From the NCBI RefSeq assembly GCF_049965695.1, contig NZ_JBMFWB010000016.1, positions 1-42,388 on the forward strand: 42,388 nt of DNA, in the 5' to 3' direction. This document shows positions 32,574 through 40,196 of this stretch, piece after piece; position 1 is the stretch's first letter; each line of letters begins with the position of its first letter. This DNA comes from Athalassotoga sp049965695. Its GTDB lineage: Bacteria; Thermotogota; Thermotogae; Mesoaciditogales; Mesoaciditogaceae. Below the pieces are notes generated by a model. That model worked only from the letters and a program-made list of their open reading frames with translations. It was not told the origin of the DNA and made no database searches. A program made the translations under genes and the position numbers.

Positions 32574-34753
32574 GTCGCACCCTACACGGGTGCGTGGATT
32601 GAAACACACAGTACAAAAGAGTTGCAGCGTAAGTTATCGTCGCACCCTACACGGGTGCGTGGATTGAAACTGATGATGTAGTGAAAATTATGTTCTGGCT
32701 GATCCTTGTCGCACCCTACACGGGTGCGTGGATTGAAACTTGGTTTGCAATGGAAATGAACGAAGAAAGGTTGGGTCGCACCCTACACGGGTGCGTGGAT
32801 TGAAACTGTCCATCATCGCCGGAGCGATGCCTTTGTCAATGTCGCACCCTACACGGGTGCGTGGATTGAAACTTTGATAGAGGCTAAAGATATCCCGACC
32901 GTCAGAGTCGCACCCTACACGGGTGCGTGGATTGAAACTTACTCTGAAGATTACTTAACTACATTAAGTAATCGTCGCACCCTACACGGGTGCGTGGATT
33001 GAAACATATACGCTCTCACATAACGAAAATCTGAGTAGCGGTCGCACCCTNNNNNNNNNNNNNNNNNNNNNNNNNNNNNNNNNNNNNNNNNNNNNNNNNN
33101 NNNNNNNNNNNNNNNNNNNNNNNNNNNNNNNNNNNNNNNNNNNNNNNNNNGATTGAAACAACTGATGTAGCGAGAATTGTGTTTTGGCTAATGATGTCGC
33201 ACCCTACACGGGTGCGTGGATTGAAACTGATGCACTTGATAAAGACGTTGAAATGTTTACGGTCGCACCCTACACGGGTGCGTGGATTGAAACAGATGCA
33301 AGAAAGACGAGTTAGAAATACCTTTTTGTCGCACCCTACACGGGTGCGTGGATTGAAACCACAATTCGTTTGATTCTTCGGCGGTAAAACTCCACGTCGC
33401 ACCCTACACGGGTGCGTGGATTGAAACTCCGATCTAACGATATATCTCAAAGCCTCTTCAGTCGCGCCCCGTAGGGGCGTGTGGATTGAAACGCCATACC
33501 GACCACTACGATCCGGCCGCATAATGTCGCGCCCCGTAGGGGCGTGTGGATTGAAACTGACCAACGTTGGGGCAATAGCCGCCGGACTTTGTCGCGCCCC
33601 GTAGGGGCGTGTGGATTGAAACACGTCGCCTCTATATTGAGCCCTAAAAGTATCCATCGTCGCGCCCCGTAGGGGCGTGTGGATTGAAACAAAAAATCAT
33701 ACAAGACTTCTACTTGTAAGTTATCGTCGCGCCCCATAGGGGCGTGTGGATTGAAACAACAGCAGGCAGTGTGATGCTTGGAGGAGTAACGGTCGCGCCC
33801 CGTAGGGGCGTGTGGATTGAAACGTAATTCTAACTTTCGATCCGCTTGCATGGATGCCGTCGCACCCTACACGGGTGCGTGGATTGAAACGCAATAATAG
33901 ACTTTGCAGTCTCTTGACCTGCCATGGGTCGCACCCTACACGGGTGCGTGGATTGAAACTAGACACTAAGCACACGCTGGAATTGAAGTTTCGTCGCACC
34001 CTACACGGGTGCGTGGATTGAAACGGTACCCGAATTGTTATCACCCCGGGCCTTTTGTCGTCGCACCCTACACGGGTGCGTGGATTGAAACAAAAGCAAC
34101 CTGTGTCAATAACTGTACTCCTCCAGGTCGCACCCTACACGGGTGCGTGGATTGAAACATCGAACGGCAAAGTCCATTGAAACTGTGATTGAGTCGCACC
34201 CTACACGGGTGCGTGGATTGAAACGTAGTGAATATGTTAAAAATAAATTGGAGAAGGGTCGCACCCTACACGGGTGCGTGGATTGAAACTATTACTTATT
34301 GCAGGGCTTGTTTTATATATTATGTCGCACCCTACACGGGTGCGTGGATTGAAACCGTTTTAACTTGACACTTTTTTTATTTGTTTCTGTCGCACCCTAC
34401 ACGGGTGCGTGGATTGAAACCGATCCACAAAATCTTTCAATCTTTCGATCAGTTCGGTCGCACCCTACACGGGTGCGTGGATTGAAACCTGCTTATGGCT
34501 ATTTGAAAACACATTTGGTGATGGGTCGCACCCTACACGGGTGCGTGGATTGAAACAATAATTGTTTGCATGCTTTATACCTCCTTTACGTCGCACCCTA
34601 CACGGGTGCGTGGATTGAAACGATTTTTTCATGCTGATCATCCCCGTTGCTATTTGTCGCACCCTACACGGGTGCGTGGATTGAAACTATTACGGCATCC
34701 ATTTTTTGCTGGCCGGTAGCAGTCGCACCCTACACGGGTGCGTGGATTGAAAT
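32574..34753 (+). CRISPR. Type I-C CRISPR array, 33 visible repeats of two types
   Basis: Repeats are 32 bases; spacers are 33-37. 31 repeats are complete and two (starting 33041, ending 33159) are cut by the N gap; 31 complete spacers are readable. Type A repeats start GTCGCACCCTACACGGGTGC; type B start GTCGCGCCCCGTAGGGGCGT; both end GTGGATTGAAAC. B repeats occupy six consecutive positions (33461, 33526, 33591, 33659, 33726, 33792); all others are A. The A stem is GCACCC/GGGTGC with a 5-base loop; the B stem is one pair longer with a triloop. The repeat at 33726 has ATA in that loop. The last repeat (34722-34753) ends T instead of C, as expected at the trailer end. Confidence 0.98.
33051..33150. 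other. Assembly gap of 100 N inside the CRISPR array
   Basis: Exactly 100 N. The partial repeats on either side span 119 bases, which does not equal two repeats plus one spacer (about 99) or three repeats plus two spacers (about 166), so the gap length is nominal and an unknown number of spacers is missing. Confidence 0.97.
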
Positions 34754-34819
34754 TAAATTGAACAAATTAGGTAGAGTATAAGTCATAACAGTGAAATGAA
34801 TCGATAAGGAGATGGTTTT

Positions 34820-35158
34820 GTGTCTAAGAAAAAAGTTTTAGTAATAATATCAAGTGGAGATAAAAATGTTATTTCTACGGCAATGACATTCGGGATTGTT
34901 TCTTTTGAGGCAAAGTTATATGATGATCTTAAAGTTTTCTTTTTCGGTCCAAGTGAAAAAGTCATCGTCGAAGACAAAGATCTTCAGTCAAGTTTATCTA
35001 AACTCATAAAAGATGGCATCACCCCGGTGGCTTGCGTCAACGTAAGTAATGCCTTCGATATAACCCCAAAATTAACGGCACTTGGTTTCAATGCGATTCC
35101 TGTTGGAAAAGCAATAGCAGATCTTGTAAATCAAGATTACGCTACTATGGTTTTTTGA
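34820..35158 (+). CDS. DsrE/DsrF-like small protein
   Basis: 112 residues with the DsrE fold: KVLVIISSGDKNVISTAMTFGIVSFEAKLYDDLKVFFFGPSEKVI, then DGITPVACVNVSNAF with the single cysteine at the place where DsrE proteins carry theirs. Members relay sulfur or act as intracellular sulfur-handling proteins; no sulfur genes are nearby. The start is GTG 34820 behind AGGAG. It lies 66 bases after the last CRISPR repeat and is closed by a terminator shared with the convergent operon. Confidence 0.78.
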   Translation: MSKKKVLVIISSGDKNVISTAMTFGIVSFEAKLYDDLKVFFFGPSEKVIVEDKDLQSSLSKLIKDGITPVACVNVSNAFDITPKLTALGFNAIPVGKAIADLVNQDYATMVF

Positions 35159-35176
35159 AATAAATTTCGCCTCAAG

Positions 35177-35197
35177 CCCCGCTTTTTATAAGCGGGG
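35177..35197. terminator. Terminator between convergent genes
   Basis: CCCCGCTT (35177-35184), loop TTTAT, AAGCGGGG (35190-35197), followed on the plus strand by TTATTCGTTTTT. The T-run is good only on the plus strand, so it chiefly serves the DsrE-like gene. Confidence 0.75.
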
Positions 35198-36673
35198 TTA
35201 TTCGTTTTTAAGGATTTTTAAGACATAATTTTTAACAAAATTGGCTTCTTCAGAGGTTATTTCGTTATGTGCGTATCTTAATTTAACGAATATATTCGTT
35301 ATTTTGCCGGCATTCTCTTCTCCGATTCTTTCTTTTAATTCATTTGAAAATTCATACGGTGTCAGTGTTGGATCTCCGATCTTTTTTCTCAATAGTTTGT
35401 AATAGAACAAAACTATTTTTTGAGGAGTACCTTTGAAATCGTAATTCTCTTTTTCAAAATTAAAATCAGTGGCTTCGGCGCGATCTTCTTCACTTTCTTT
35501 TTTACCTAAAGGCATTCCATATTTTAAGAGATAATAGATCAGAAAAATTGCAAAAACGCCGGCCATCATAATTACAGATCCAAGAAAAATAGGATTGGAA
35601 AGGAGAGATGTCCCTTCATGTGGACTTTTATAAGGAGTTGTAACCTTTGATGCAATAACTGTAAGACCACTTTCAACGGAATTTTGATGTGTCTGGATTC
35701 CGGATAAATTTACTTTACCTGGATTAAGCAATCCAAAGCCATAAAGAATCGAGACAAAGATAAAGAGTATTGACGCGATCATCCATACGATAAAGACAAC
35801 TGTTTTTATATCTCTTTTCTTTTTACGTTTTGGCCTGTATTTGATCATCAAAAAAATCATCACTGCACTTACGGATATGACAACCACACCTGTTGCATCA
35901 ACAACGATTGTATAGAAAACACCAAGATCGGGGTTTGATTGCGTTTTCGTGCTTGTTGCCGGAGGTACAGGTGCAACGGGAACAACCACTGTTCTTTTTG
36001 GCAATGATGATTGCGTGGCTGTGGAGGGAGACGTTTTTGAAACGAGAATTGTGTTAAAAATTGATTCCATAGGAGATGACGGTCTGAATGTAAGTCCTAA
36101 AAAGAATATCAGCAAAGAAACAAGTGCAACGATTCCAACGAAACGAAATATCGATCTGTTGATAAATTGATCGTGATACGAAGAGTTAAGGATAAATGAA
36201 AGCAGCAAAAGCATTATCATACCAGCCGTTACAAATGGATTTATGAACTGGGAGGCAATTCCAACGATTGCAACTATAACCATGAGTGCTATTGACGCAT
36301 TGAATCGCTTCATCATCATTTTTGAGTTGAGATATATCACAACGTATGAAATAACGAAGAGTATTATGGCCATTCCCAGCGGTTTCACAGGATATGACAG
36401 CCATTTATTCAAAGATATCCAGAATCCGTAAAAGAAAAAATGAATCGGGCTTCCTCCGTTGAAAATCCAGAGAAAAAAGATCATGACAAGAAAGTAAGGT
36501 ATTACCCATGCAAGCCACGATACTTCTATTTTTGCCCTTGAAAATATCCACACGAAAAGAAAGGCTACCGGCAAAAATGCAAGACCCAATGTTGTTATTC
36601 CAAGCAGATAAGATAAAAGTATCAAAAACAGCGTAAGCCAGAGAAGATTAAAAAATTTCCATCGTTTTGTCAT
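35198..36673 (-). CDS. Multi-spanning membrane protein with DUF4129 tail
   Basis: 491 residues. About seven or eight helices occupy the first 330 residues, interrupted by a proline/threonine-rich external linker (VVPVAPVPPATSTKTQSNP, about 230-250), with two more helices around 268 and 365. The cytoplasmic C-terminus is a DUF4129 domain (GTPQKIVLFYYKLLRKKIGDPTLTPYEFSNELKERIG). In many bacteria the MoxR-DUF58 pair is followed by a protein carrying DUF4129 plus a transglutaminase-like domain (TgpA type); no transglutaminase core is visible here. It overlaps the DUF58 gene by 26 bases and ends the operon. Confidence 0.75.
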   Translation of the reverse strand: MTKRWKFFNLLWLTLFLILLSYLLGITTLGLAFLPVAFLFVWIFSRAKIEVSWLAWVIPYFLVMIFFLWIFNGGSPIHFFFYGFWISLNKWLSYPVKPLGMAIILFVISYVVIYLNSKMMMKRFNASIALMVIVAIVGIASQFINPFVTAGMIMLLLLSFILNSSYHDQFINRSIFRFVGIVALVSLLIFFLGLTFRPSSPMESIFNTILVSKTSPSTATQSSLPKRTVVVPVAPVPPATSTKTQSNPDLGVFYTIVVDATGVVVISVSAVMIFLMIKYRPKRKKKRDIKTVVFIVWMIASILFIFVSILYGFGLLNPGKVNLSGIQTHQNSVESGLTVIASKVTTPYKSPHEGTSLLSNPIFLGSVIMMAGVFAIFLIYYLLKYGMPLGKKESEEDRAEATDFNFEKENYDFKGTPQKIVLFYYKLLRKKIGDPTLTPYEFSNELKERIGEENAGKITNIFVKLRYAHNEITSEEANFVKNYVLKILKNE

Positions 36674-37928
36674 ATCTTTTTATCACCTCGTCGAAAGACT
36701 CGTTATCCATCATGACGTGAACCATGACGTTATTCTCAACGAGAATAGCACTTTGATCTCTGAGCCTTTGTACCTCTCTGGGCAAAATCGAATAAGTATC
36801 GTATTTTTTATCGTAAGGCATTCTGAAGCCGTAAGGTATGACAAAGACCATAAGACGCGCAACTCTTGATTTTACGGTGAGCAATTTTGGAATGGCATCA
36901 TCGGTAAGGTACATTGATATGATGATGACAGTTGTCGTTCTGGACATGGAAAAAAGGTCGCCCATGATCTGGGTTTGAAGCGAGAGATCATCAGATGGAT
37001 CATCTGTGCCTTTTGCTATGGCAAGTGCGTCAAAATACGGGATATAATCCTTTGCCTGTTGATCTACTGTATAAATTTTATCTCCAAGCACTTTAAGCGT
37101 TATAGGCATATCTTTGTCGTAAAGATATTTTATAATTCCTGAAGATGCCATTGATGCGTATTCTTCATAATCCTTTCTCATATGTGCCCAAACGTTTCTG
37201 GCATATATTTCTTTTGGAAGGTTGTAATCAACGTACATCCTTATCTTTGAAGAGCCGGTGTATTCATATTCTTTGACCATAAGATCACCGGTATGGGCGC
37301 TTGCTTTCCAATGTATTCTTTGGAAAGGTTCTCCGCTGTATTCACGTATTCCAACTATATGACTTGAATCTTCAAGAATTTTAAAATCCGTCTTTTTACC
37401 GGAGACCGGATCTATAAGAGTGGTTTTTAACTCATCTATCGGCAAGATTTTGGGAAAAACGAGTATTTTTCTTTTTACCTCAATTTTTCTTTCTATTGAA
37501 AAAAGTTTTAGCGTGCTTTCAACATGAATGTTTATTCCGTAAAAATAGTGTTCCCCTCTTGTACGAAATTTCATAACATATGAAAGCAACATCGTGCGAT
37601 CCGGCAAAATCGATCCTGAAACTTCCCTTGAACCGTTTGATATATATCCATCCGAGGAGAAGTCTTGAACTGCAACTTTGGAAAGCAGGTATTTTGACAT
37701 GTTTTTGATTTTGGTTTCACATGTTACTTCGTCGTCGGTAAAAACTCTCGACGGGTAAACCGATGAGGATACTTCCAAAGATTTAACGACCTTTACGGTC
37801 ACCATAAAGTAAATCCACAGCGAAACATCAATGCCTGCCAGCGTTACGCTGAATGAACCGAAGACTATTATAATTGCTAAAATTGAAAGGATAGTGAAAA
37901 CAAGAAGTGGTAAAATTTCATACCTCAT
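36648..37928 (-). CDS. DUF58 protein
   Basis: 426 residues. Two membrane helices at the N-terminus are followed by a beta-rich domain and then the DUF58 signature VGIREYSGEPFQRIHWKASAHTGDLMVKEYEYTG (about 205-240). The end has von Willebrand-like features (TTTVIIISMYLTDDA). DUF58 proteins are steady partners of MoxR ATPases, and the complexes are thought to mature or insert metal- or cofactor-dependent and envelope proteins. It overlaps moxR by 11 bases. Confidence 0.88.
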   Translation of the reverse strand: MRYEILPLLVFTILSILAIIIVFGSFSVTLAGIDVSLWIYFMVTVKVVKSLEVSSSVYPSRVFTDDEVTCETKIKNMSKYLLSKVAVQDFSSDGYISNGSREVSGSILPDRTMLLSYVMKFRTRGEHYFYGINIHVESTLKLFSIERKIEVKRKILVFPKILPIDELKTTLIDPVSGKKTDFKILEDSSHIVGIREYSGEPFQRIHWKASAHTGDLMVKEYEYTGSSKIRMYVDYNLPKEIYARNVWAHMRKDYEEYASMASSGIIKYLYDKDMPITLKVLGDKIYTVDQQAKDYIPYFDALAIAKGTDDPSDDLSLQTQIMGDLFSMSRTTTVIIISMYLTDDAIPKLLTVKSRVARLMVFVIPYGFRMPYDKKYDTYSILPREVQRLRDQSAILVENNVMVHVMMDNESFDEVIKRYDKTMEIF

Positions 37929-38868
37929 CTTTTTTGATCACCGGTAACGGCACTTCGTTTACAATTTCTTCGAGCACATCGTCAACTTTTCTCATTTTAA
38001 CGCGTGCTTCAGATGTGAGGATAAGTCTGTGATACAAAACCTCTTTCATAACCATTTTAACGTCATCCGGTATAACGTAAGTGCGGCCATTCAAAAGTGC
38101 CCTTGCCATTGCGCCTTTCATAAGATTAAGAGATGCCCTCGGGCTTGCGCCTAAGTAAAGATCCTTGTTAAATCTCGTGTGTGAAACAATGGAAACGATG
38201 TAATCTTTTACAGTGTCATCAACGTTAACCTCTCTGATCGCATTTTTTATAAATTTAACTTCCTCCGGGTTAAGAATGGGCTTTATATCGTTTATCGGAT
38301 GATGATCCATTTGAGATGTGAGCATTTCCATCTCCATGTCACGCTGCGGATAACCTATTTTTATCATGAAAGCAAATCTGTCAAGTTGAGCCTCAGGAAG
38401 TGGAAAAGTACCTTCGTATTCGATCGGGTTTTGAGTTGCCATGACGAAAAAGTTATCGCTAAGTTTGTGAGTAACGCCATCTATCGTGGTCTGATTTTCT
38501 GCCATTGCTTCAAGAATTGCAGACTGAGTCTTTGGAGTTGCCCTGTTTATTTCATCTGCGAGCAGTATATCGGTGAAAACAGGACCTGGTTTAAAGACGA
38601 ATTCTCCTTTGTCTCTGTTGTAAATTGAAAGGCCTGTAAGATCTGTGGGAAGCAGGTCAGGTGTAAACTGGACACGCGTGAAATTCAATCCAAGTGAGAT
38701 CGCAAAGGATCTGGCGAGCACCGTTTTCCCGGTACCCGGAACATCTTCAAGGAGTACATGACCGCCTATCATGAAAGAGATCAAAAGTTTTTCAATGGCC
38801 TCTTCCTTACCGAATATAACTTTAGAGATGTTTTTTATGATGCGATCTTTTAAATCAACGATATCCAT
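37918..38868 (-). CDS. MoxR-family AAA+ ATPase
   Basis: 316 residues: Walker A EDVPGTGKT (41-49), MoxR motif PDLLPTDLTG, Walker B DILLADEINR (100-109), sensor region MATQNPIEYEGTFPLPEAQLDRF and the lid. This is the APE2220/MRP-type MoxR ATPase that works with DUF58 proteins. ATG 38868 is chosen because TGGAGG (38875-38880) precedes it by 6 bases. The frame stays open to 38994, but that part is the riboswitch and promoter, not protein. Confidence 0.94.
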   Translation of the reverse strand: MDIVDLKDRIIKNISKVIFGKEEAIEKLLISFMIGGHVLLEDVPGTGKTVLARSFAISLGLNFTRVQFTPDLLPTDLTGLSIYNRDKGEFVFKPGPVFTDILLADEINRATPKTQSAILEAMAENQTTIDGVTHKLSDNFFVMATQNPIEYEGTFPLPEAQLDRFAFMIKIGYPQRDMEMEMLTSQMDHHPINDIKPILNPEEVKFIKNAIREVNVDDTVKDYIVSIVSHTRFNKDLYLGASPRASLNLMKGAMARALLNGRTYVIPDDVKMVMKEVLYHRLILTSEARVKMRKVDDVLEEIVNEVPLPVIKKDEV

Positions 38869-38881
38869 TTTTTGCCTCCAA

Positions 38882-38943
38882 ATAAAAATGACTCCATCCC
38901 AGGAGTCATTGGCTTTCGAGCGTTGGGTGAACTCCACCACCTC
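38882..38943 (-). ncRNA. Fluoride riboswitch (crcB motif) with terminator
   Basis: On the minus strand, from 38941: GGTG-GTG-GAGTTC-ACC (P1 arms GGTG 38941-38938 and CACC 38929-38926), an A-rich joining segment, the small hairpin GCT-CGAA-AGC, then AATGACTCC (38910-38902). This follows the fluoride riboswitch pattern, e.g. GG-CGATGGAGTTCGCC, AAACGCT...AGC, TAATGACTCC in Bacillus. GGAG and CTCC can form the pseudoknot. AATGACTCC also pairs perfectly with GGAGTCATT (38895-38887) across a 6-base loop, followed by T-rich sequence to 38881: a terminator that competes with the aptamer. It differs from the usual motif in G for A in GATG and a shorter joining segment. It lies between a promoter and the MoxR ribosome-binding site. 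Confidence 0.85.
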
Positions 38944-38947
38944 TAAA

Positions 38948-38976
38948 ATTGTATCATATTTTAAAATTCGAATCAA
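38948..38976 (-). promoter_or_regulatory. Promoter of the riboswitch-MoxR operon
   Basis: On the minus strand TTGATT (38976-38971), a 17-base spacer and TACAAT (38953-38948). The predicted transcript start falls right at the 5' end of the riboswitch. Confidence 0.7.
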
Positions 38977-38986
38977 CATCAAACAA

Positions 38987-39047
38987 GAGGACATCCTGTC
39001 CTCAGCTTCGGCAAATAAACATTCGACTTGGAAGTGGGTTTAGTATA
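38987..39047. repeat. Diverged repeat, copy A, with perfect hairpin
   Basis: Contains GAGGACA-TCC-TGTCCTC (38987-39003), a 7-bp perfect hairpin, followed by a 40-base part that aligns with 12409-12471 (28 of 38 bases by hand, mostly transitions). It lies between the divergent MoxR and lacI promoters. Class unknown. Confidence 0.4.
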
Positions 39048-39097
39048 TCAAAAGTTATAATCACCAATTTAACATGATTTTTGCCTTTAAATTAAAC

Positions 39098-39126
39098 TTG
39101 TTGTGAAATTAGTTTCATAGTATAAT
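39098..39126 (+). promoter_or_regulatory. Promoter and operator of the lacI-GH16 genes
   Basis: TTGTTG (39098-39103), a 17-base spacer, TATAAT (39121-39126). The inverted repeat TGAAA-TTAG-TTTCA (39104-39117) fills the spacer and is placed to block RNA polymerase; it is a likely site for the LacI-type regulator itself. Confidence 0.65.
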
Positions 39127-39165
39127 TTATTATGTAGTAATGTTATATCAACAGGAGTTGAAAAG

Positions 39166-40191
39166 ATGAACGAAAATTTGGAAAAGAAGCCAACGATTTC
39201 AGATGTAAGTAAGATGGCCGGAGTTTCTCAGGCAACAGTTTCAAGATATTTGAACTCTTCGTCTTCTGTTTCAAGTGAAACAAAGAAAAAAATAGAGAAG
39301 GTTGTAAAACTTTTAAAGTACAAGCCGTCAAGATTTGCTAAAAATTTGAAAACTCAAAGTACTTTCAGTATAAGTGTTGTAGTTCCAAACCTTAATCTTG
39401 AGTTTTACGGTGAAATTGTGGATTCGCTTTCTGTCTATGCAAATCAGAGAAATGTTGAGGTGATGGTAAATGTTACTCATAATCTGGATTACATAAAAGA
39501 AGCTATCTTTGATTTTGCTTTTAGTCGAAGAATGGATGGTATTGTTTTATGTACTCCAGATTTCAAGACCATTCAAATGTTTTCAACCCTTACGATACCA
39601 ATAATTGCCCTTGATTGGAGAAATGACATAGGTGGGGATCTTAACGTTGACAGCATTACCATAGACAACAAAAAAGCGGCTTTCACGGCTGTGAATTATC
39701 TCTACAGCCGGGGTCACAGAAATTTTTTAATAGTAACCGGTGGTAAAAGCATTCAATCTTCCGTTGACAGGTTAAACGGAGTAAAACTATTTTCACAGAG
39801 GCATTTGGAAGCTCAATTTTCAATAAAAGATGGAAACTTTACACCGAATTCCGGATACGATATCGTTAAAAAATTTTTTAAATCGGGTAAAAAAACGACG
39901 GCTATCTTTGCATTTAACGATTTGATGGCTTTTGGCGGTTTAAAAGCGGTTATAGAAATGGGAATAAATGTTCCTGAAGATATATCTATAATGGGATTTG
40001 ATAATTCATTCATCTCAAATTACACGTTTCCTCGCTTAACTACGGTAGATCAGCAAAAGGAGAAACTTGGCATTACGGCTGCATCTTTGATGATAGAAAG
40101 ACTTTATTCAGTATCTAACAAAAGAAATCGTGAAATTATAGTGCCTTATAAAATTGTGGAAAGAGAGTCTGTAAATCAAATAAAGGAGTGA
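39166..40191 (+). CDS. LacI-family regulator of the beta-glucan genes
   Basis: 341 residues: LacI helix-turn-helix (TISDVSKMAGVSQATVSRYLNSSSSVS) after a short N-terminal tail, hinge, and sugar-sensing domain (FSISVVVPNLNLEFYGEIVDSL, ISIMGFDNSFISNYTFPRLTTV). GGAG precedes the ATG. It is 5 bases upstream of the laminarinase gene and should control it and the following binding protein, with self-control through the palindrome in its promoter. Confidence 0.92.
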   Translation: MNENLEKKPTISDVSKMAGVSQATVSRYLNSSSSVSSETKKKIEKVVKLLKYKPSRFAKNLKTQSTFSISVVVPNLNLEFYGEIVDSLSVYANQRNVEVMVNVTHNLDYIKEAIFDFAFSRRMDGIVLCTPDFKTIQMFSTLTIPIIALDWRNDIGGDLNVDSITIDNKKAAFTAVNYLYSRGHRNFLIVTGGKSIQSSVDRLNGVKLFSQRHLEAQFSIKDGNFTPNSGYDIVKKFFKSGKKTTAIFAFNDLMAFGGLKAVIEMGINVPEDISIMGFDNSFISNYTFPRLTTVDQQKEKLGITAASLMIERLYSVSNKRNREIIVPYKIVERESVNQIKE

Positions 40192-40196
40192 TTCGA

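Noticed and set aside
32629..33725. Spacers 32606-32638 and 33691-33725 share the last ten bases GTAAGTTATC
   Set aside because: The rest of the two spacers does not align in any register, so a shared target is not supported.
33016..34662. Several open frames across the CRISPR array with repeated GATRVGCD-like or HPTRVRGLK peptides
   Set aside because: They are translations of the repeats in different frames, not genes.
38869..38994. Upstream extension of the MoxR reading frame, and a reading of this stretch as the tail of a TnpB transposase (RGGGVHPTLE in one frame)
   Set aside because: The DNA is explained fully by promoter, fluoride aptamer and terminator; the protein reading needs a frameshift and the true MoxR start has a good ribosome-binding site.
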